A stretch of DNA of 64,000 bases from Lineus longissimus. Lineage: Eukaryota > Nemertea > Pilidiophora > Heteronemertea > Lineidae. Under the pieces are notes generated by a model, which searched no databases, was not told the origin of the DNA, and saw nothing but the letters and a program-made list of their open reading frames with translations. The position numbers and the translations under genes were made by a program. Shown piece by piece: positions 22,901-33,421 of this stretch (its first letter is position 1; each line of letters opens with the position of its first letter). The stretch is from the NCBI RefSeq assembly GCF_910592395.1, contig NC_088309.1, positions 23,686,599 to 23,750,598 on the forward strand, given 5' to 3'.

Positions 22901-25522
22901 AGATCCAGTTGTTCTCTGTAAACTCATTCTCCCATGACGTCACTTCCTTTCCAGTATGATGACACGTTTGAAGATTACTTAGAGATGTTCATCCAGTTTG
23001 GTTACGTTATCCTATTCTCATCTGCTTTCCCCCTTGCTGCGTTATGTGCCCTTCTCAACAATATCATCGAGATTAGAAGTGACGCGTTCAAGCTCTGTAT
23101 GACATTCCAAAGACCTTTCGGCCAAAGGGTGGAAAATATCGGAATATGGCAGGTATAACGACCACATTTCTAAAATATTTTACTATAATTTGTATCGTGC
23201 CTAGGAAAACTGTAAATCGCTGCGGCTGGTGACATTTAGTAAATTAGTCGTGGAACGACATATTGCATTGATTTAACCGATACGGTAGAAAGTTCTTAAC
23301 TTGCGAAGTGGTCGTTCAATGGAAACCGTTTGCATCTTTTAAAAGCCATTTGTCACCAAGCACTCAATATCGAACTGCCTCTCGTCAGGTGACTTCGCCC
23401 CTTGCAGTCAGTCATATAGCGAAACATGAACTTGAAATTGTCAATATATCAGTGGAATATGATGTCTCTAATCAATGCTTCATTTGGCCTTGCAGGATAT
23501 GTTGGAGTTGATGGGAGTGATAGCTGTGATTGTGAACTGCGCTCTAGTAGGCATGTCTGGCCAGGTCCATCGACTCTTCCCGAACATGGGGCCAACAGAA
23601 ACCATCGTCTTCATTGTAGTATTAGAGGTGAGAGGAGCGAACGAATAACGTATTGGTGATTGAGTCCGCGAATAAGAAATAATATTGCGACAAACTTACA
23701 CGAACGCAGTTAGTAGCATATATAGGCGAAGAGTTTCCTACAGTGCCACACACAGGATCATGAGCAACGAACGATGTTAACTGCTATTGCTGCTAAGGTC
23801 GTCAGTCATATTACTGATCACCTCTGGTTGAGTTCATTTCGGGCTCACTTTCGATTAAATAGCCGAATCACTTAGGGTTGCTGCCAACGAAATATCACTC
23901 CTAAACAAAATATATTTCATTGGAGCAGCAGCTACCGAAATCTCATCGCACTCCTATCGCAAGTCTGTCGCAGATCCATCGCAAGCCAAACTTACAATGG
24001 ATGTTTTAAGCTTCGAGGAGACGGAGAGACGTATGCCGATCTACCGTCCTTGTGTGTATACTCAGGATTGACATGCCGGTAAGTCGGCATGGGAAAGACG
24101 ATTACATACTACATGTATGTGACGAACTGCGACCCAAAGGCATATTGTTCCATTGAGGTTTCATCTTGATAGTCAGCTCTAGTTGACTCTATTTCGTTGC
24201 AAACTTCGTCTTTCCAGCACATCATCCTTGCCTTCAAGTGTAGCATAGCCTATGCCATTCCTGACATTCCTTACTGGGTCGAGCAGCAGATGGCTAAATG
24301 GGAGTTTGGTCGAAGGGAAGCATTGAAGGTAAGCCCAAGATACTTGATATAAATCAGCAGTACTTAAACTATGCTATTTCCCTAGATCTGTCTTACCTCT
24401 TGCTCAACGGTTCTACTATTTGCAGGGCCCTGTCGCTTACTTAGTTTTTGTGTTTACGCTGTGATTCGCTATTGCTCATGCTAACGATGTTTCGCACCTC
24501 AAACTGACCCCCATGACGTTCATGAGGTTTTTTTGTTGCTCTTCTACGGCATGCCGTACGCGAAGTACGAAAAAGATCTGTTGGGGTCAGTTCCAAGGCG
24601 AAAGAATTATTGTTAGCATTTGGGCATACTGCGGAAAAGCTATCTTTCACTAATATATACTTATATCACACAAATTTATCCATTTGTTAATTTTGGATTG
24701 CGATTTCAAAAACGTTCTCTGTTCTGAATATAATTTCCTGCCACCAAAGATTGATAAACTAAGAATAATGCCGGGTTTATCAATTGTAGCTTTCTTACCC
24801 TATTCATCAATTTCTTTTCTTGTTTCAGGGATCGGTAAGTTCACGATTGTATGTCTAAATCAGCGTTCCATAACTGCACGATGACTTAGGTTGATTGTTG
24901 CACTAACTGTTGTTGACGTCAGTTTTGTTAGTTTGCAGGTATTACACTCCAATGCGAGGGCTTCCGTAGCGTAAAATGCGCTAATTTTGGTGGAATCAGA
25001 CGTCTTACAGTATTGTTTGTTGATTGCATTTTGCACGTATCTGCTAACAAAAAGATCACTACCGTACTAACCACTTTGCAAGCGACGCATCATCGTATTT
25101 TAGTTTGTGATCACGAGAGTCTTATGCCGCCAGAGCAGCCGGGTCTACAACGTGTCTCCTCCTTTACGCATGTAATTCCGAGGATCGAGCAGTATGAATC
25201 GTTATGCCAGGGTGGTGTGAATATATCAATCACCCTTAACTCTCCCGCAGGTGCAGGGCATTTTCGTCATCCTACTCATATACACGAAAGGATGGGCGAG
25301 GTTGGTCCACTGCGTCTGGAGTGTACTCGACCTTGCTTTTAGTTGGATCGAAATCTTCCGGCGACCATTTCAGACTATTTCAAGACCTCATTATCTCAGT
25401 CTGCTTTCTTGAAATTTCAGCGCTTCCAATCAAAAAGTACGAAAGAAAAAGCCCAATCGTTGAACCATTCCAGCAGTAACGAGTCGTGTCCATCTGATAC
25501 AAATAAGGTCAAGAAGTCATGA
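4911..25522 (+). CDS. ANO8: Anoctamin-8 (TMEM16H)
   Basis: Coding exons: 4911-4965, 13477-13729, 15570-15808, 16669-16785, 17213-17340, 17645-17806, 17954-18242, 18753-18808, 20203-20277, 20463-20637, 21068-21309, 22955-23152, 23496-23627, 24218-24328 and 25421-25522, with an optional 6-nt exon at 24829-24834. All phases agree and give 777 residues (779 with the microexon). The cytosolic N-domain (to about residue 221) contains [20 protein letters not shown] and [13 protein letters not shown]. Transmembrane segments follow from [17 protein letters not shown] through [20 protein letters not shown]-type sequence to [20 protein letters not shown] and [20 protein letters not shown]. These blocks match vertebrate ANO8 better than ANO10. 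ANO8 is described as an ER-plasma membrane tether of the TMEM16 scramblase/channel superfamily. The vertebrate acidic insert and long proline-rich tail are mostly absent. Exon 1 is the least certain because it lies 8.5 kb upstream. Confidence 0.92.
4966..13476 (+). other. ANO8: ANO8 intron 1 (8.5 kb), no gene seen
   Basis: The donor is CCAG|gtaaga and the acceptor tttttcag|TTGAC, phase 1. I found no transposase, polymerase or conserved exon inside. The open frames are short and have no recognisable domains. Contents noted: two diverged copies of a repeat at about 10393-10473 and 12414-12504, a (GAGCCCCC)n tract running into a C-run at about 12512-12557, and ordinary AT-rich sequence. Long first introns often hold regulatory elements, but nothing specific can be read here. 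Confidence 0.6.
12512..12557. repeat. (GAGCCCCC)n and poly-C tract
   Basis: Several perfect copies of GAGCCCCC (8 bp) run directly into about 16 consecutive C residues and then CTCCCTGGG. On the minus strand this is a G-rich tract with many G-runs, so a G-quadruplex is possible. It lies inside ANO8 intron 1, directly after a dispersed-repeat copy. Confidence 0.85.
15835..15998 (+). pseudogene. Partial duplicate of ANO8 exon 3, decayed, with a GTAAGT cluster
   Basis: Positions 15888-15998 copy the 3' half of ANO8 exon 3 (about 15705-15808). Both begin CAGGAGAGGCAGATT, share CGGCACATG, and share AAGATACGCTTCCTA near the end. The copy has an internal frameshift and an in-frame TAA, so it cannot encode the same peptide. 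It is preceded by an acceptor-like tttcattcag and, at 15835-15874, by five GTAAGT hexamers in 40 bases. This looks like an intragenic exon duplication that lost coding capacity. Confidence 0.8.
16786..17212 (+). other. ANO8: GC-AG intron of ANO8
   Basis: Exon 4 must end in phase 1 so that G|GT AAA ATC reads GKICEYFG, giving [18 protein letters not shown], which aligns without gaps to vertebrate ANO8. The only donor giving that phase is CTTG|gcaagt, the classic GC-donor consensus. The nearby GT (2 bases on, GGCAA|gtaatg) would join to G TAA, an immediate stop. The acceptor is tttctttacag. Confidence 0.88.
18796..18996 (+). repeat. ANO8: Triplicated ANO8 exon-8 donor region
   Basis: The sequence ATTAAGTTAGTTTGTGTGAG at the exon 8 end and its donor (18796-18815) recurs as ATTAATTAGTTTGTGTGAGT near 18867-18886 and as ATTAAGTTAGTTTGTATGAC near 18977-18996. 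Flanking stretches (accattatac, attgcctg/atgcctg, accattcag) recur loosely as well. The third copy has AT in place of the GT donor. Only the first is placed to continue the reading frame. Confidence 0.75.
19362..19789. mobile_element. PIF/Harbinger-like MITE with TTA target duplication
   Basis: This 428-bp element lies in ANO8 intron 8. Left terminus AGCCCGTAGCACACTAGCCG; right terminus, reverse-complemented, AGCCCGCAGCACACTTGCCA; similarity continues for about 32 bp (CCAACTT(C/T)GGCG). It is flanked by TTA at 19359-19361 and TTA at 19790-19792. A further copy of the subterminal motif CCGCCAACTTCGGCG occurs at about 19713-19727. There is no transposase, so it is non-autonomous. The family assignment rests on the 3-bp TTA duplication and is inference; the element itself is clear. 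Confidence 0.85.
19848..20064. repeat. 111-bp tandem duplication (two copies)
   Basis: Two nearly identical copies start GGGTCGATGTTATCAAGATT at 19848 and 19959 and end AAAGACAATAGATT. I see only two differences across the copies (aatag/aaaag, cttgg/ctttg). It sits in ANO8 intron 8, about 58 bp right of the MITE. It looks like a recent local duplication with no coding role. Confidence 0.92.
20718..20815 (+). mobile_element. tRNA-derived SINE fragment
   Basis: CTGCGGTCGTGGGTTCGACA has a Pol III B-box-like core (GGTTCGA) in a tRNA-like context, followed by non-tRNA sequence. The A-box part is decayed. It lies in ANO8 intron 10. Confidence 0.45.
22281..22520. mobile_element. 240-bp MITE-like element with 14-bp perfect terminal inverted repeats
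   Basis: The left end GTCTGAAAACAACG (22281-22294) is the exact reverse complement of the right end CGTTGTTTTCAGAC (22507-22520). Internal motifs such as GTTGTTTGAAGAC, TTGCCTGAAAAC and TTGTCTGAAAAAC repeat the terminal sequence. No target-site duplication is obvious and there is no coding capacity. It lies in ANO8 intron 11. Confidence 0.7.
24829..24834 (+). other. ANO8: Candidate 6-nt microexon of ANO8
   Basis: GGATCG is bounded by a strong polypyrimidine acceptor (ttcttttcttgtttcag) and a consensus donor (gtaagt). It lies in the phase-0 intron between exon 14 (REALK) and the last exon (RFQSK). Inclusion would add Gly-Ser without breaking the frame. It may equally be a chance pairing of splice motifs. 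Confidence 0.4.
25421..25522 (+). CDS. ANO8: ANO8 terminal exon
   Basis: The acceptor cttgaaatttcag is followed by 33 codons starting [12 protein letters not shown] and ending KVKKS, then TGA. Phase 0 matches exon 14. The composition (Lys/Ser-rich, hydrophilic) fits a short cytosolic tail, whereas vertebrate ANO8 has a tail of several hundred residues. A further alternative terminal exon was not seen downstream. Confidence 0.72.
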   Translation, partial: RFQSKSTKEKAQSLNHSSSNESCPSDTNKVKKS

Positions 25523-25830
25523 TCAAGGGAGGAAAAGTAATTTGGTGATGTCAAGCGGGATTATCAGCACCGACTAATGAGTCTCGGATGTTGACGGACT
25601 CGTTCAACAGACTTGCCCTTGCCGCCAATGAGACGACCTCATGCCGGAATGTATGACTGTCTGGTTGTGCGAAGGGATCGTTTCGCCACTGTATCTCTGG
25701 AATTTGTCATAGCTAACCATGACGATAAATGTTTGTAGTCTTCACCCCAGAATCAATCATTCAAAACGTTTGATATCTTTTTCGATGATGCGCGAGTGGA
25801 ACAATAAGATAATTTTGAGAGGTCGACAGC

Positions 25831-25856
25831 AATAAAATCAAAATGAGATAAATAAA
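25831..25856 (+). promoter_or_regulatory. ANO8: ANO8 polyadenylation signals
   Basis: Two AATAAA hexamers occur at 25831-25836 and 25851-25856, about 310-330 nt after the ANO8 stop. The expected 3' UTR is about 350 nt. Confidence 0.6.
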
Positions 25857-26479
25857 GTAACATTTCCATTCTTGAAGTGTTCTGTCCTGCATCTTTGTCG
25901 TTGTGGTATTGAAAACAATGTGTTTGTCTCCGTCTCAGAAGTTTAGACACTTTTCAAAGTGAATGCCTTTGTTGTAAAATGTTAACTCAATGAGGAGACT
26001 GCTCGCGATTGGTATGTCATAACCAGATTTGGTTGACTGCGGATTTGTGGTTTATTACTCTATCCTTAATGGAACCACTGTTGATGCTGTCAATGTGCCA
26101 TAACAGATTATGAGTATCTGGATAATAAAGGGTCATGGGTGGGGCAAAAACTGCCTCAGGATATGACCCAGAATTGGGACATATAAATTACATAAGTTAT
26201 TAACCATACTGTTATCGTTTTATCACTGCCATAATATTTGTTTTCTTTCTCCTCTTTCTCCTCCTTTTGGTGTCAATTAATTCTCCAGATATTTGTATAT
26301 AAGTATTTTTCTATTCCTCTGTGGATTGTCAGAAATGTTATGGTTTCCAAATAAAGAAACACCTTCAAAAGACCACCGCGTTCTTGTTCAGTGTGTTAGA
26401 TGTACCGTGTCTTTAGATCATCAAGGTGCCCGGACGGATTCCGAGTGCAAAAAAAAAAGATATAAAAATGAATAAAAAA

Positions 26480-26830
26480 AAAAAAATTGTAAATGAGGTT
26501 TTGCTATATGACCACGCCTGAGAATGAGATTTTCTGTAAGACCTCGCCTGTGAATGAGGTTTTTCCGTACGTTCCATTCCTGTGAATGAGGTTTTTCTCA
26601 AAACTTCGCCTGTGAATGAGGTTCTTCTTGCCTGTCAATGAGGTTTTCCATAAGATCAAGCCTCGAATGGGGTACAATGTATTTCTATAAGATCTCTTCC
26701 GTGAATAAGGTTTTCCTATGAGACCCCACCAGTGAGTTAGGTTTTCTATAAAGACCTCGCCCATGAATAAGTTTTTCTCTTAGACCTTGCCTATGAATGA
26801 GGTTTTACTGTGGGATGGTGAATTTGGTTT
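26480..26830. repeat. 30-bp minisatellite, degenerate
   Basis: About ten imperfect copies of GTGAATGAGGTTTTTCTNNA AGACCTCGCCT (30-31 bp). GAATGAG recurs at 26522, 26552 and 26583 and then less regularly. It follows a poly-A rich stretch (26444-26486). It lies between ANO8 and MLEC. Minus-strand frames through it give repetitive peptides and are not genes. Confidence 0.85.
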
Positions 26831-27122
26831 TCAATAAGGAATTTCTATATTCGTGGTTGGTGTGAGGTGACTGATAGGGGCATCCTGCACTAACATGCCA
26901 TTCCAGTTGCTACAATAAACAACTCGCATTTTTAGTCACAGCCACGCCCGAAATCCCAATTTGCCCTATTTGTTCGTTTTAAAATGACAATGGCGGGAAA
27001 AACGAGATCCAAGGGGGTCGTGGTTGGTGTGATTGATAGGGGGCATCCTACACTAGCACACCTTAACTAGGCATGCTACGGGCTCCGGCTCCCTGACTAT
27101 AATACCACGCCTGTGAGGTCCT

Positions 27123-27212
27123 GGGCCCGGTTGTTGAAAACAAGTTTTGTCACTAACGCTGGCGTTAACTTAACTTGGCGTTAGTGACAAAATTAGTTCA
27201 ACAACTGGGCCC
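27123..27212. mobile_element. 90-bp hairpin (foldback MITE-like)
   Basis: The left arm GGGCCCGGTTGTTGAAAACA continues to TTTTGTCACTAACGC. The right arm, reverse-complemented, is GGGCCCAGTTGTTGAACTAA and continues TTTTGTCACTAACGCC. The arms are about 37 bp with a short loop of GTTAACTTAAC. Such GGGCCC(A/G)GTTGTTGAA hairpins look like small mobile elements; the family is not assigned. Confidence 0.75.
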
Positions 27213-27607
27213 TGAGCTTCAGGGCCATACACCATTAGGGCCATTCTTACCCCTGTAAACGTTTCTATCAATTTTCTTGAAAATTCACTAAGCGAATGTG
27301 TATTTATTTTGATGTCAATCTATTTTGTTGTTAATAAAGGTGCTATTGATCAAAAGACTGTGCCCCAAAAATATTCAGTTGAAGTTTGGTGCCCAAAGAA
27401 TGATGTATACGGCCAAGCCTCAGTCGCGGAATATGTAGTGGTGTCATCTAGGGACATTCGGTGAAACTACCGTGATGTATGGAAAACTGGCTGGTGAGAC
27501 CACAGCAAAGCGTATTCGTCACTTCCGGTTTTTACACATTGCAGATATCTGAAAATTTAGCCGGTAAAACGGTGCAAACTCCGTGAATCTGGCAAAAGTA
27601 CGCCAGT

Positions 27608-29923
27608 ATGGTGCTGAAAATTAATTTTGAATACAAGTACTTTCTAGTGCTTATCTGCTTTTTATCAATTCTTGTCCGTGCGAGCGGTCTGGGAGAGGTA
27701 ATTTGGGCTGTAAATTGTGGTGGGGAAGCACACACAGACATCCATGGAATCCATTACCAAAAAGATTACTTGACTGTGGGCATTCCTTCTGATTATGGTA
27801 AAAATCTCCAGATCCAGCGAGTTGTTCCGCAGGACCAGATTTTATACCAAACCGAACGATATCACACTTCAACATTCGGCTACGACATTCCGATTGATGA
27901 CGATGGAGATTATGCGCTCGTTCTGAAATTTAGCGAAGTGTGGTTTACTGCCATGAACCAAAAGGTACATTTCCTCTGCCTTGATGTCCTGTATTTATCT
28001 GTTGTATTTGTTTGTACTAATAATTGTCATTTTCAACCAATCCTGGTCCAAAGATTATATGATTAAGCCTACTATACGAGATTGAGGCGTTGATCTAGAA
28101 AGGAACCCTATCCTACAAATGTAACATAATCTGATCCATCAAATTTATCATACCTTCTTAATCTTCCTAATCCGTCTTTGTTGTAGGTATTTGATGTTGT
28201 CGTCAATAAACAGCACACTGTCGTTGAAAATATTGATATCTATGGTAAAGTTGGTCGAGGAGCTGCCCATGATGAAATAATTGGAATCAGCGTCAAGAAT
28301 GGAAAAGTTAAAGTAAATGGAGAGACATCCCAATTTGTCAATGGAAAAATACCGGTAGAATTTATTAAAGTAAGTGTTGTTAGGCACTGATACAATAGTT
28401 ACTAGATATATTGTGTGCCGAAAAAATCATACTTTTAAGGAGATATTCATACCAGTTGTACCAGTCCTGCTTGTACTTCATCATTTTGTTTACTCAGCTG
28501 AATTTGTGTCCTCAAATTTACCTTGACTGATGGTGTATTCAATTCCCACTTCCCGTAGTCAGTTTAGCTGTCAGGTGAATAAAGTTCTATAAACTAGTTT
28601 AATTCTACTCCCCCTTCCAATGTGAATTTTAAAATTAGGTCAAAAAGCAACTTGTTGTAGGTCAATAATTTTACGTTATACATACATATAGGCCTATGTG
28701 TACAATGTACCTGTAACTTCATACAAAGTTTTCATGTTTTATCTCATTATTGATTTATTCCAGGGAGAGAGAGATAATCCCAAAATTAATGCATTGTATG
28801 TTGTGAGAGGAACACCAGATGGTAAGCATAGACGTAATTATGCAAATGTGTAGCTCTGGTCACCACTTTCTGCTCTCGGGCATGTCAGGAGATACTCATG
28901 AAGTGAAGCTTATGGAGCATGCAGCTGCATGGGCAGTTAATAGAGCAGCTCTTGACAGAGACACTCAGGAATAAGTGACAGCTGTTGCGGAAGTGTATAT
29001 TCAGAAAAGTTTGTCAGAGAAACAGCCTTTGTTGTCCGTTGCAATTGTCTGACAGGAAACTGGTCACATCTGGGATAAGGTCAAGCTTTAAGAATGTATT
29101 CTACGGACGGCTGTTGTAATGTAAGGTCAGAGACCGACCCAAGTCAGTGTGGGAAAAGGAAATAATTTTGATTTTCAGCAGTTTTAAAATTGAACTGAAT
29201 GGCATCTGTGATAAAAGCAGGTAGCCTACAAAGTCAGTCGTTTATGTCTAGACACATAGTTGTGGAATCAGGAAGAGTCATTTTAATCAATATTACTGAG
29301 ACCGAATCAATGTGTGATGATGGCGTGGTAATTCTCAAGAGAGTTGCATTATTGATTGGCTCTTGCTGGATCCTGACTCTAGTATTGTTCAATTACCATA
29401 TGCTGTTATATTATTGATATTTAGCGGCAGTTGTGCTCTGGCTATTGCAGACCGCTGTCCTTATAGTATACCAGTTGTTTGTGGATCCCACTTTAACTCT
29501 TTTAAGTATAAAACGATATCTTGGGGGAGCAAAATAACCCCCTGCAAAAGTAAGGTTGACCAGAGTAGGTGAAGTGGTTACTCTGTCTCCTCAAGGCGTC
29601 CACTTGGATTTAAACCCTTTTTCCTGGGGTTTCCCCTTTGGACTAGTTAACACTTGTTTGCTTATTATCTTCCTCTTATTTCAGATATCCCAAAATTAGG
29701 ACCATTACCAGGAATGGAAAAAGGGCCGGAGATACCCGAACAGGAACGTGAAGAAGAGGAGATTGATGATGATAAAGATGACAAACCAAAGAAAAAGCGG
29801 AAAACCTCGGGCCCACCGATTCAAGATCCTTACGCGGCTGACGATACATCTAGCATGATGTTACCACTTTTTGTAGCAATTGGCGCATTTGTTCCTTTAG
29901 TTTTCTGTCTTTGTAAATTATAA
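27608..29923 (+). CDS. MLEC: Malectin, ER carbohydrate-binding protein
   Basis: Four exons at 27608-27964, 28187-28369, 28764-28821 and 29685-29923 give 278 residues, near the vertebrate length (about 290). Residues 1-27 form a signal peptide ([17 protein letters not shown]). The malectin domain (about 30-195) includes [52 protein letters not shown] and [14 protein letters not shown]. These retain the aromatic residues and the aspartate in DNPK used for diglucose binding. An acidic then Lys/Arg linker ([20 protein letters not shown]) leads to a C-terminal membrane anchor ([20 protein letters not shown]). Malectin binds Glc2-high-mannose glycans in the ER lumen with ribophorin I (family knowledge). 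Splice phases 0, 0 and 1 are consistent. The start is the first ATG with a signal peptide. Confidence 0.96.
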
Positions 29924-31479
29924 CACGAGAAGAGTTAGATCTTTCTTACCCTTTAGTCACACCTTCCAAGTGCTTGCTGCATTTCTCTACCCTCATTTGC
30001 AGGGCTCGAAATTCACAGGGGTAACAGGCAAAAGCCTTGGTGCCCTTGTGATTCTTCTTCTAAAAGTTAAATTTTTCTTTTTTAGTTTTCATTTGAAGTG
30101 TGACCTTTTTCTCAAAACTGGCAAAAGTGCCCTTTTTGGCCAAAACCTGCTGTGCCCTTTTGAAATGAATTTTGCTGCCTGCATTTGGGTAACCACTGTA
30201 TTTTTCCTGGTCTTCATTTTGGCACAAGATATTATGTGTGCTGGAAACTATGGTTTGTTTGCTCAGTATATCCACCAGCATGGGATATTATTTGAGAATT
30301 TTCGAGAAATTTTTTTCATTCCTGACCGATATTTTCTGCACTTGAAATCACCAGAATAGGGTCCTAATGCCCTGATTTTCCATCCCAAGTCTAAATATAT
30401 CTATTAGTATTAGGAAAATAAGTAGAACAAACTTTGTAAGAAGCTCAGTGCTCTGTTTTGTACTGAGAAATAAATTGAAAGGTCTGGCGGTGGTCCCTAG
30501 ACTCTCCAGAAATGTGCATAAACGAGTGCTTTATTCGTTAAAATATTGGTGGTAGGGTTTAGCTTGATATGATGAACAGTATTACCACTGCCAACCCATC
30601 CTGACTCTCGTGCGTTTGCATCACCACTATCGGGATAAAACATTGCAGGTCAAGATGCTGCCAACCCCACTTATAATACTTTGTTTCATATCTCGCAATG
30701 CCATAATTCATTGGTCAGCACTCATCATCTGCAGGCTACATGTACAAATGCAAAAAAACACAAACTGAAATATTGCAACTAGAGCAGTGTCAAGCATTGA
30801 TATCAGCACGACATCAGTACTATTTCTGGCATAACACTTCATGCACAATGTAGTAAACTGGGGAACACAGCATCCTGATAATCTGTGAGTGTTCGTATTT
30901 CAACTATTGTATCACTTGCCACGTGTTCAAATACAGAGACTTGGATCAGAATCGGAAGCTTGGGCAATGGGGTAGGGAACTTTTGTTAAATCGATGTAGA
31001 TAGAGCATTGAGGCATGTACCTTTTTAAGCTCCATATGAACAGCGTCACAACATCGCCAACTGCTGATGACGTTGAGATGTAAGTATTTTCCCTCATTGT
31101 AGGAATGATAATGTGGAATAGACTGCATGAAAAGATGATTTTTAAAACATTCCAGAATGAGTTATTTTGTATATACTAAATATATAAATGTGTACTAAGT
31201 TTATTCATCATTGACATATTGAGTGCGATTTGTCTATTTAGAAAGAGGCTAAAATCTGTTTATATTTCGTATAGAATGCAGACTTTATTAATACATGTCT
31301 TGATGTGTTTTGTCTGTGTTGAAACCAGGGATAGTAAAGGGTTTTGTGCTGGTACCCCATACATGTAAGAAGAGTTTGTTAATGCTTATAAAAAAGTTGC
31401 TTCAAGGCAAGGATTAGATTGCATTGCTCTGCAGCCCTGGAGTCAAAGGTTCACTTTGTTCTCGATTTTTCAAGGATGT

Positions 31480-31640
31480 GGCATTGTGGTTTGGTTGCGG
31501 TACTCCTGATCAAGAGGTTGTGGGTTCGATTCCTTTTCTGAGCCACATACCTAGTTCTTTCCTGGAATAGTTCAAAGGTTAAAAAGTGCACACATCCCCG
31601 GTTACACTGGGATAACTAAGCACTTTGAACAAGGACATGT
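31480..31640 (+). mobile_element. tRNA-derived SINE
   Basis: A tRNA-like head TGGTTTGGTTGCGGTACTCC (A-box region) is followed at the usual distance by GAGGTTGTGGGTTCGATTCC (B box GGTTCGATTCC at 31523-31533). Unrelated tail sequence continues to about 31640. The head does not fold as an intact tRNA gene because no acceptor stem partner is evident. Confidence 0.7.
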
Positions 31641-32879
31641 ACATGTACTATGATATATCGAGCTCTTAATTTTTGACTGTCCAGCTAGTTGCCCTTTTCA
31701 AATGAAAAAAACAACATGTTTTCCAAACCTTCTTGTTACTCTGCATAGGGCTAAGATATTGTATTGAAGCCAATCTAATTTTGAAGTGAATTTTAACTTC
31801 AATACCAATAGTGCCATCAAATCATAATCCAGCCCTTATTATGTATATTTTTATAACATGAATATTGCTCTCTAAATTAACTACATTTAAGCATGTGCAA
31901 TGTATACAACAATAAATAAACCTATTCTTTTTCAATGTTAGTGGCAAAACAGATTACGAATCTGATTAATTGAATCTAAAAAGACTGGTGCCTGGAAACA
32001 AAAGAAGCATTAAAAAGCGGTAGCTTAGATTAGTTGTTAGCTAGATCTGATACTACATGTATAACTCCACTGTAGAACCTCTCTATCAAAAAAACCTCTC
32101 TGGACTGAGAAATGCTGTCTTGTAACAGGGGTTGAATTGAAGTTACTAATTTGGGACGAGACATATCCTGGTTTGACGTACTGTAAACTGTGAATTTTCG
32201 TTGTGCTTGTTATTTTCAATTGGTGGTGGACAGAATTCTGTGTTTGCGTCAGGAGTTTTATAGTTAATGTACTGGAGCTTTAGAGATGACATTTGATTGT
32301 GTACTTGCAACAATAAAAACACTTGTGAAAATTTCACAGAATTTACAGTACTGAATTCCATTTGTATGTCTTTATTGAACTCTTCTCTACTTCTGTTGAC
32401 CTTATGTGTGAGTACATGTTGTCATTCTTCAAGATTCTATGAAGATCTTTTTAATAAATGTTTTTGTAATATTGAAATCTGCAGTCCCTTTGATATATCC
32501 GAAAAGCCCCAAGCATGACTTGGATATCTGAGGAGCATGCCTGAGCTCTGGAGTACATCCCATGGAGGTCTCGAGATTCATTATGACCTTCCTGTCAAGA
32601 CCCCTTATGGATGTCTTTATGTCACATTCGACATGATTTATTCAGAAAAACCTATCAAGAGATACCAGGGATGATTGTCACAAACTGGAAACACCTGAAG
32701 TGACAGGACGTCGCATCCTGACTGGCTAGACGAGACATTATAAGGTCACAACCTGTCTGGATAGGCCAGGGATGATTTCAGTAGGATGTGACCACAACAG
32801 GAATGATTCAATGTCACAACCTCCCCCATCTAACCCTTCCTGGAGAAAAACCAAGCGATTTGTAATACAGAGAGCAACT

Positions 32880-33185
32880 TATTGTCTTCTAACTAGGTCT
32901 TAATCGAGAACATATCTTCCTTGTTTGAGAACAACCTACTGTTTTCTGGGACACCCTGGATAGGGAACTCTTCATCAAATACATCTTGTTCTTGTTGAAC
33001 CTACATTTCTTTGTAATATTTTGAATAGCCAACGCTTCATTCAGGACTGGTGGAGAACAACGTGTTCTTTTAAGACACCCTGCATAGTTAGGCCTCATCT
33101 CACACTTATTAGAGAGCAGTCTCATCCTTGGTAGAGAACTATTCCTGGGACATCTGAGCTCCCTATTCAGGGTGTCCCCAGAAAC
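32880..33185. repeat. Small cluster of the 71-bp repeat family
   Basis: GAGAACAACCTACTGTTTTC plus GGGACACCCTGGATAGGGA at about 32927-32966, and further diverged units to 33110, match the large array at 40.6-42.9 kb. At about 33158 CTCCCTATTCAGGGTGTCCC gives one unit in the opposite orientation. It lies between the 3' ends of MLEC and TTI2. Confidence 0.8.
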
Positions 33186-33350
33186 CTTGTGACAACATAT
33201 CAGGCTGTAAAATCTGCCTGGATTCACCACCATGGATGAATGAACGATTGTGTCAACCTGTCTTGATGCACGAGGAGAAACAGACAATCCAGCTTTAGAA
33301 GCCAGGAAAAACAACCCAAAAATACAAAAATTTACTTGAAATGTATAATT

Positions 33351-33356
33351 TTTAAT
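33351..33356 (-). promoter_or_regulatory. TTI2: Candidate TTI2 polyadenylation signal ATTAAA
   Basis: TTTAAT on the plus strand reads ATTAAA on the minus strand, about 66 nt after the TTI2 stop, the common variant hexamer. It implies a short 3' UTR. Confidence 0.45.
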
Positions 33357-33421
33357 CAAGATGGAATATTTCGCACAGATGAAAGGTGTTTTAATTCAGT
33401 TACATGGAAGACATTTTTAGT

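Larger units (their letters stand above)
25870..27600. other. ANO8-MLEC intergenic region
   Basis: No gene was found. It contains the 30-bp minisatellite, a poly-A run, a 90-bp hairpin element at 27123, and a short duplicated phrase (GTGGTTGGTGTGA(G/T)TGATAGGGG-type) near 26856-26883 and 27019-27050. The MLEC promoter should lie in the last few hundred bases. No TATA box is evident. Confidence 0.5.
29924..33340. other. MLEC 3' UTR and tail-to-tail interval with TTI2
   Basis: No coding gene was recognised. The MLEC 3' UTR could end at AATAAA near 30467 or at AATAAATAAA near 31911-31920. The interval holds a tRNA-derived SINE at 31480 and diverged 71-bp repeat units at about 32880-33180. The open frames at 29970-30359 and 32297-32518 have no recognisable domains or splice support. 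Confidence 0.5.

Noticed and set aside
31480-31550. Intact tRNA gene
   Set aside because: Pol III boxes are present, but no paired acceptor stem or proper anticodon arm can be drawn; it is a tRNA-derived SINE.
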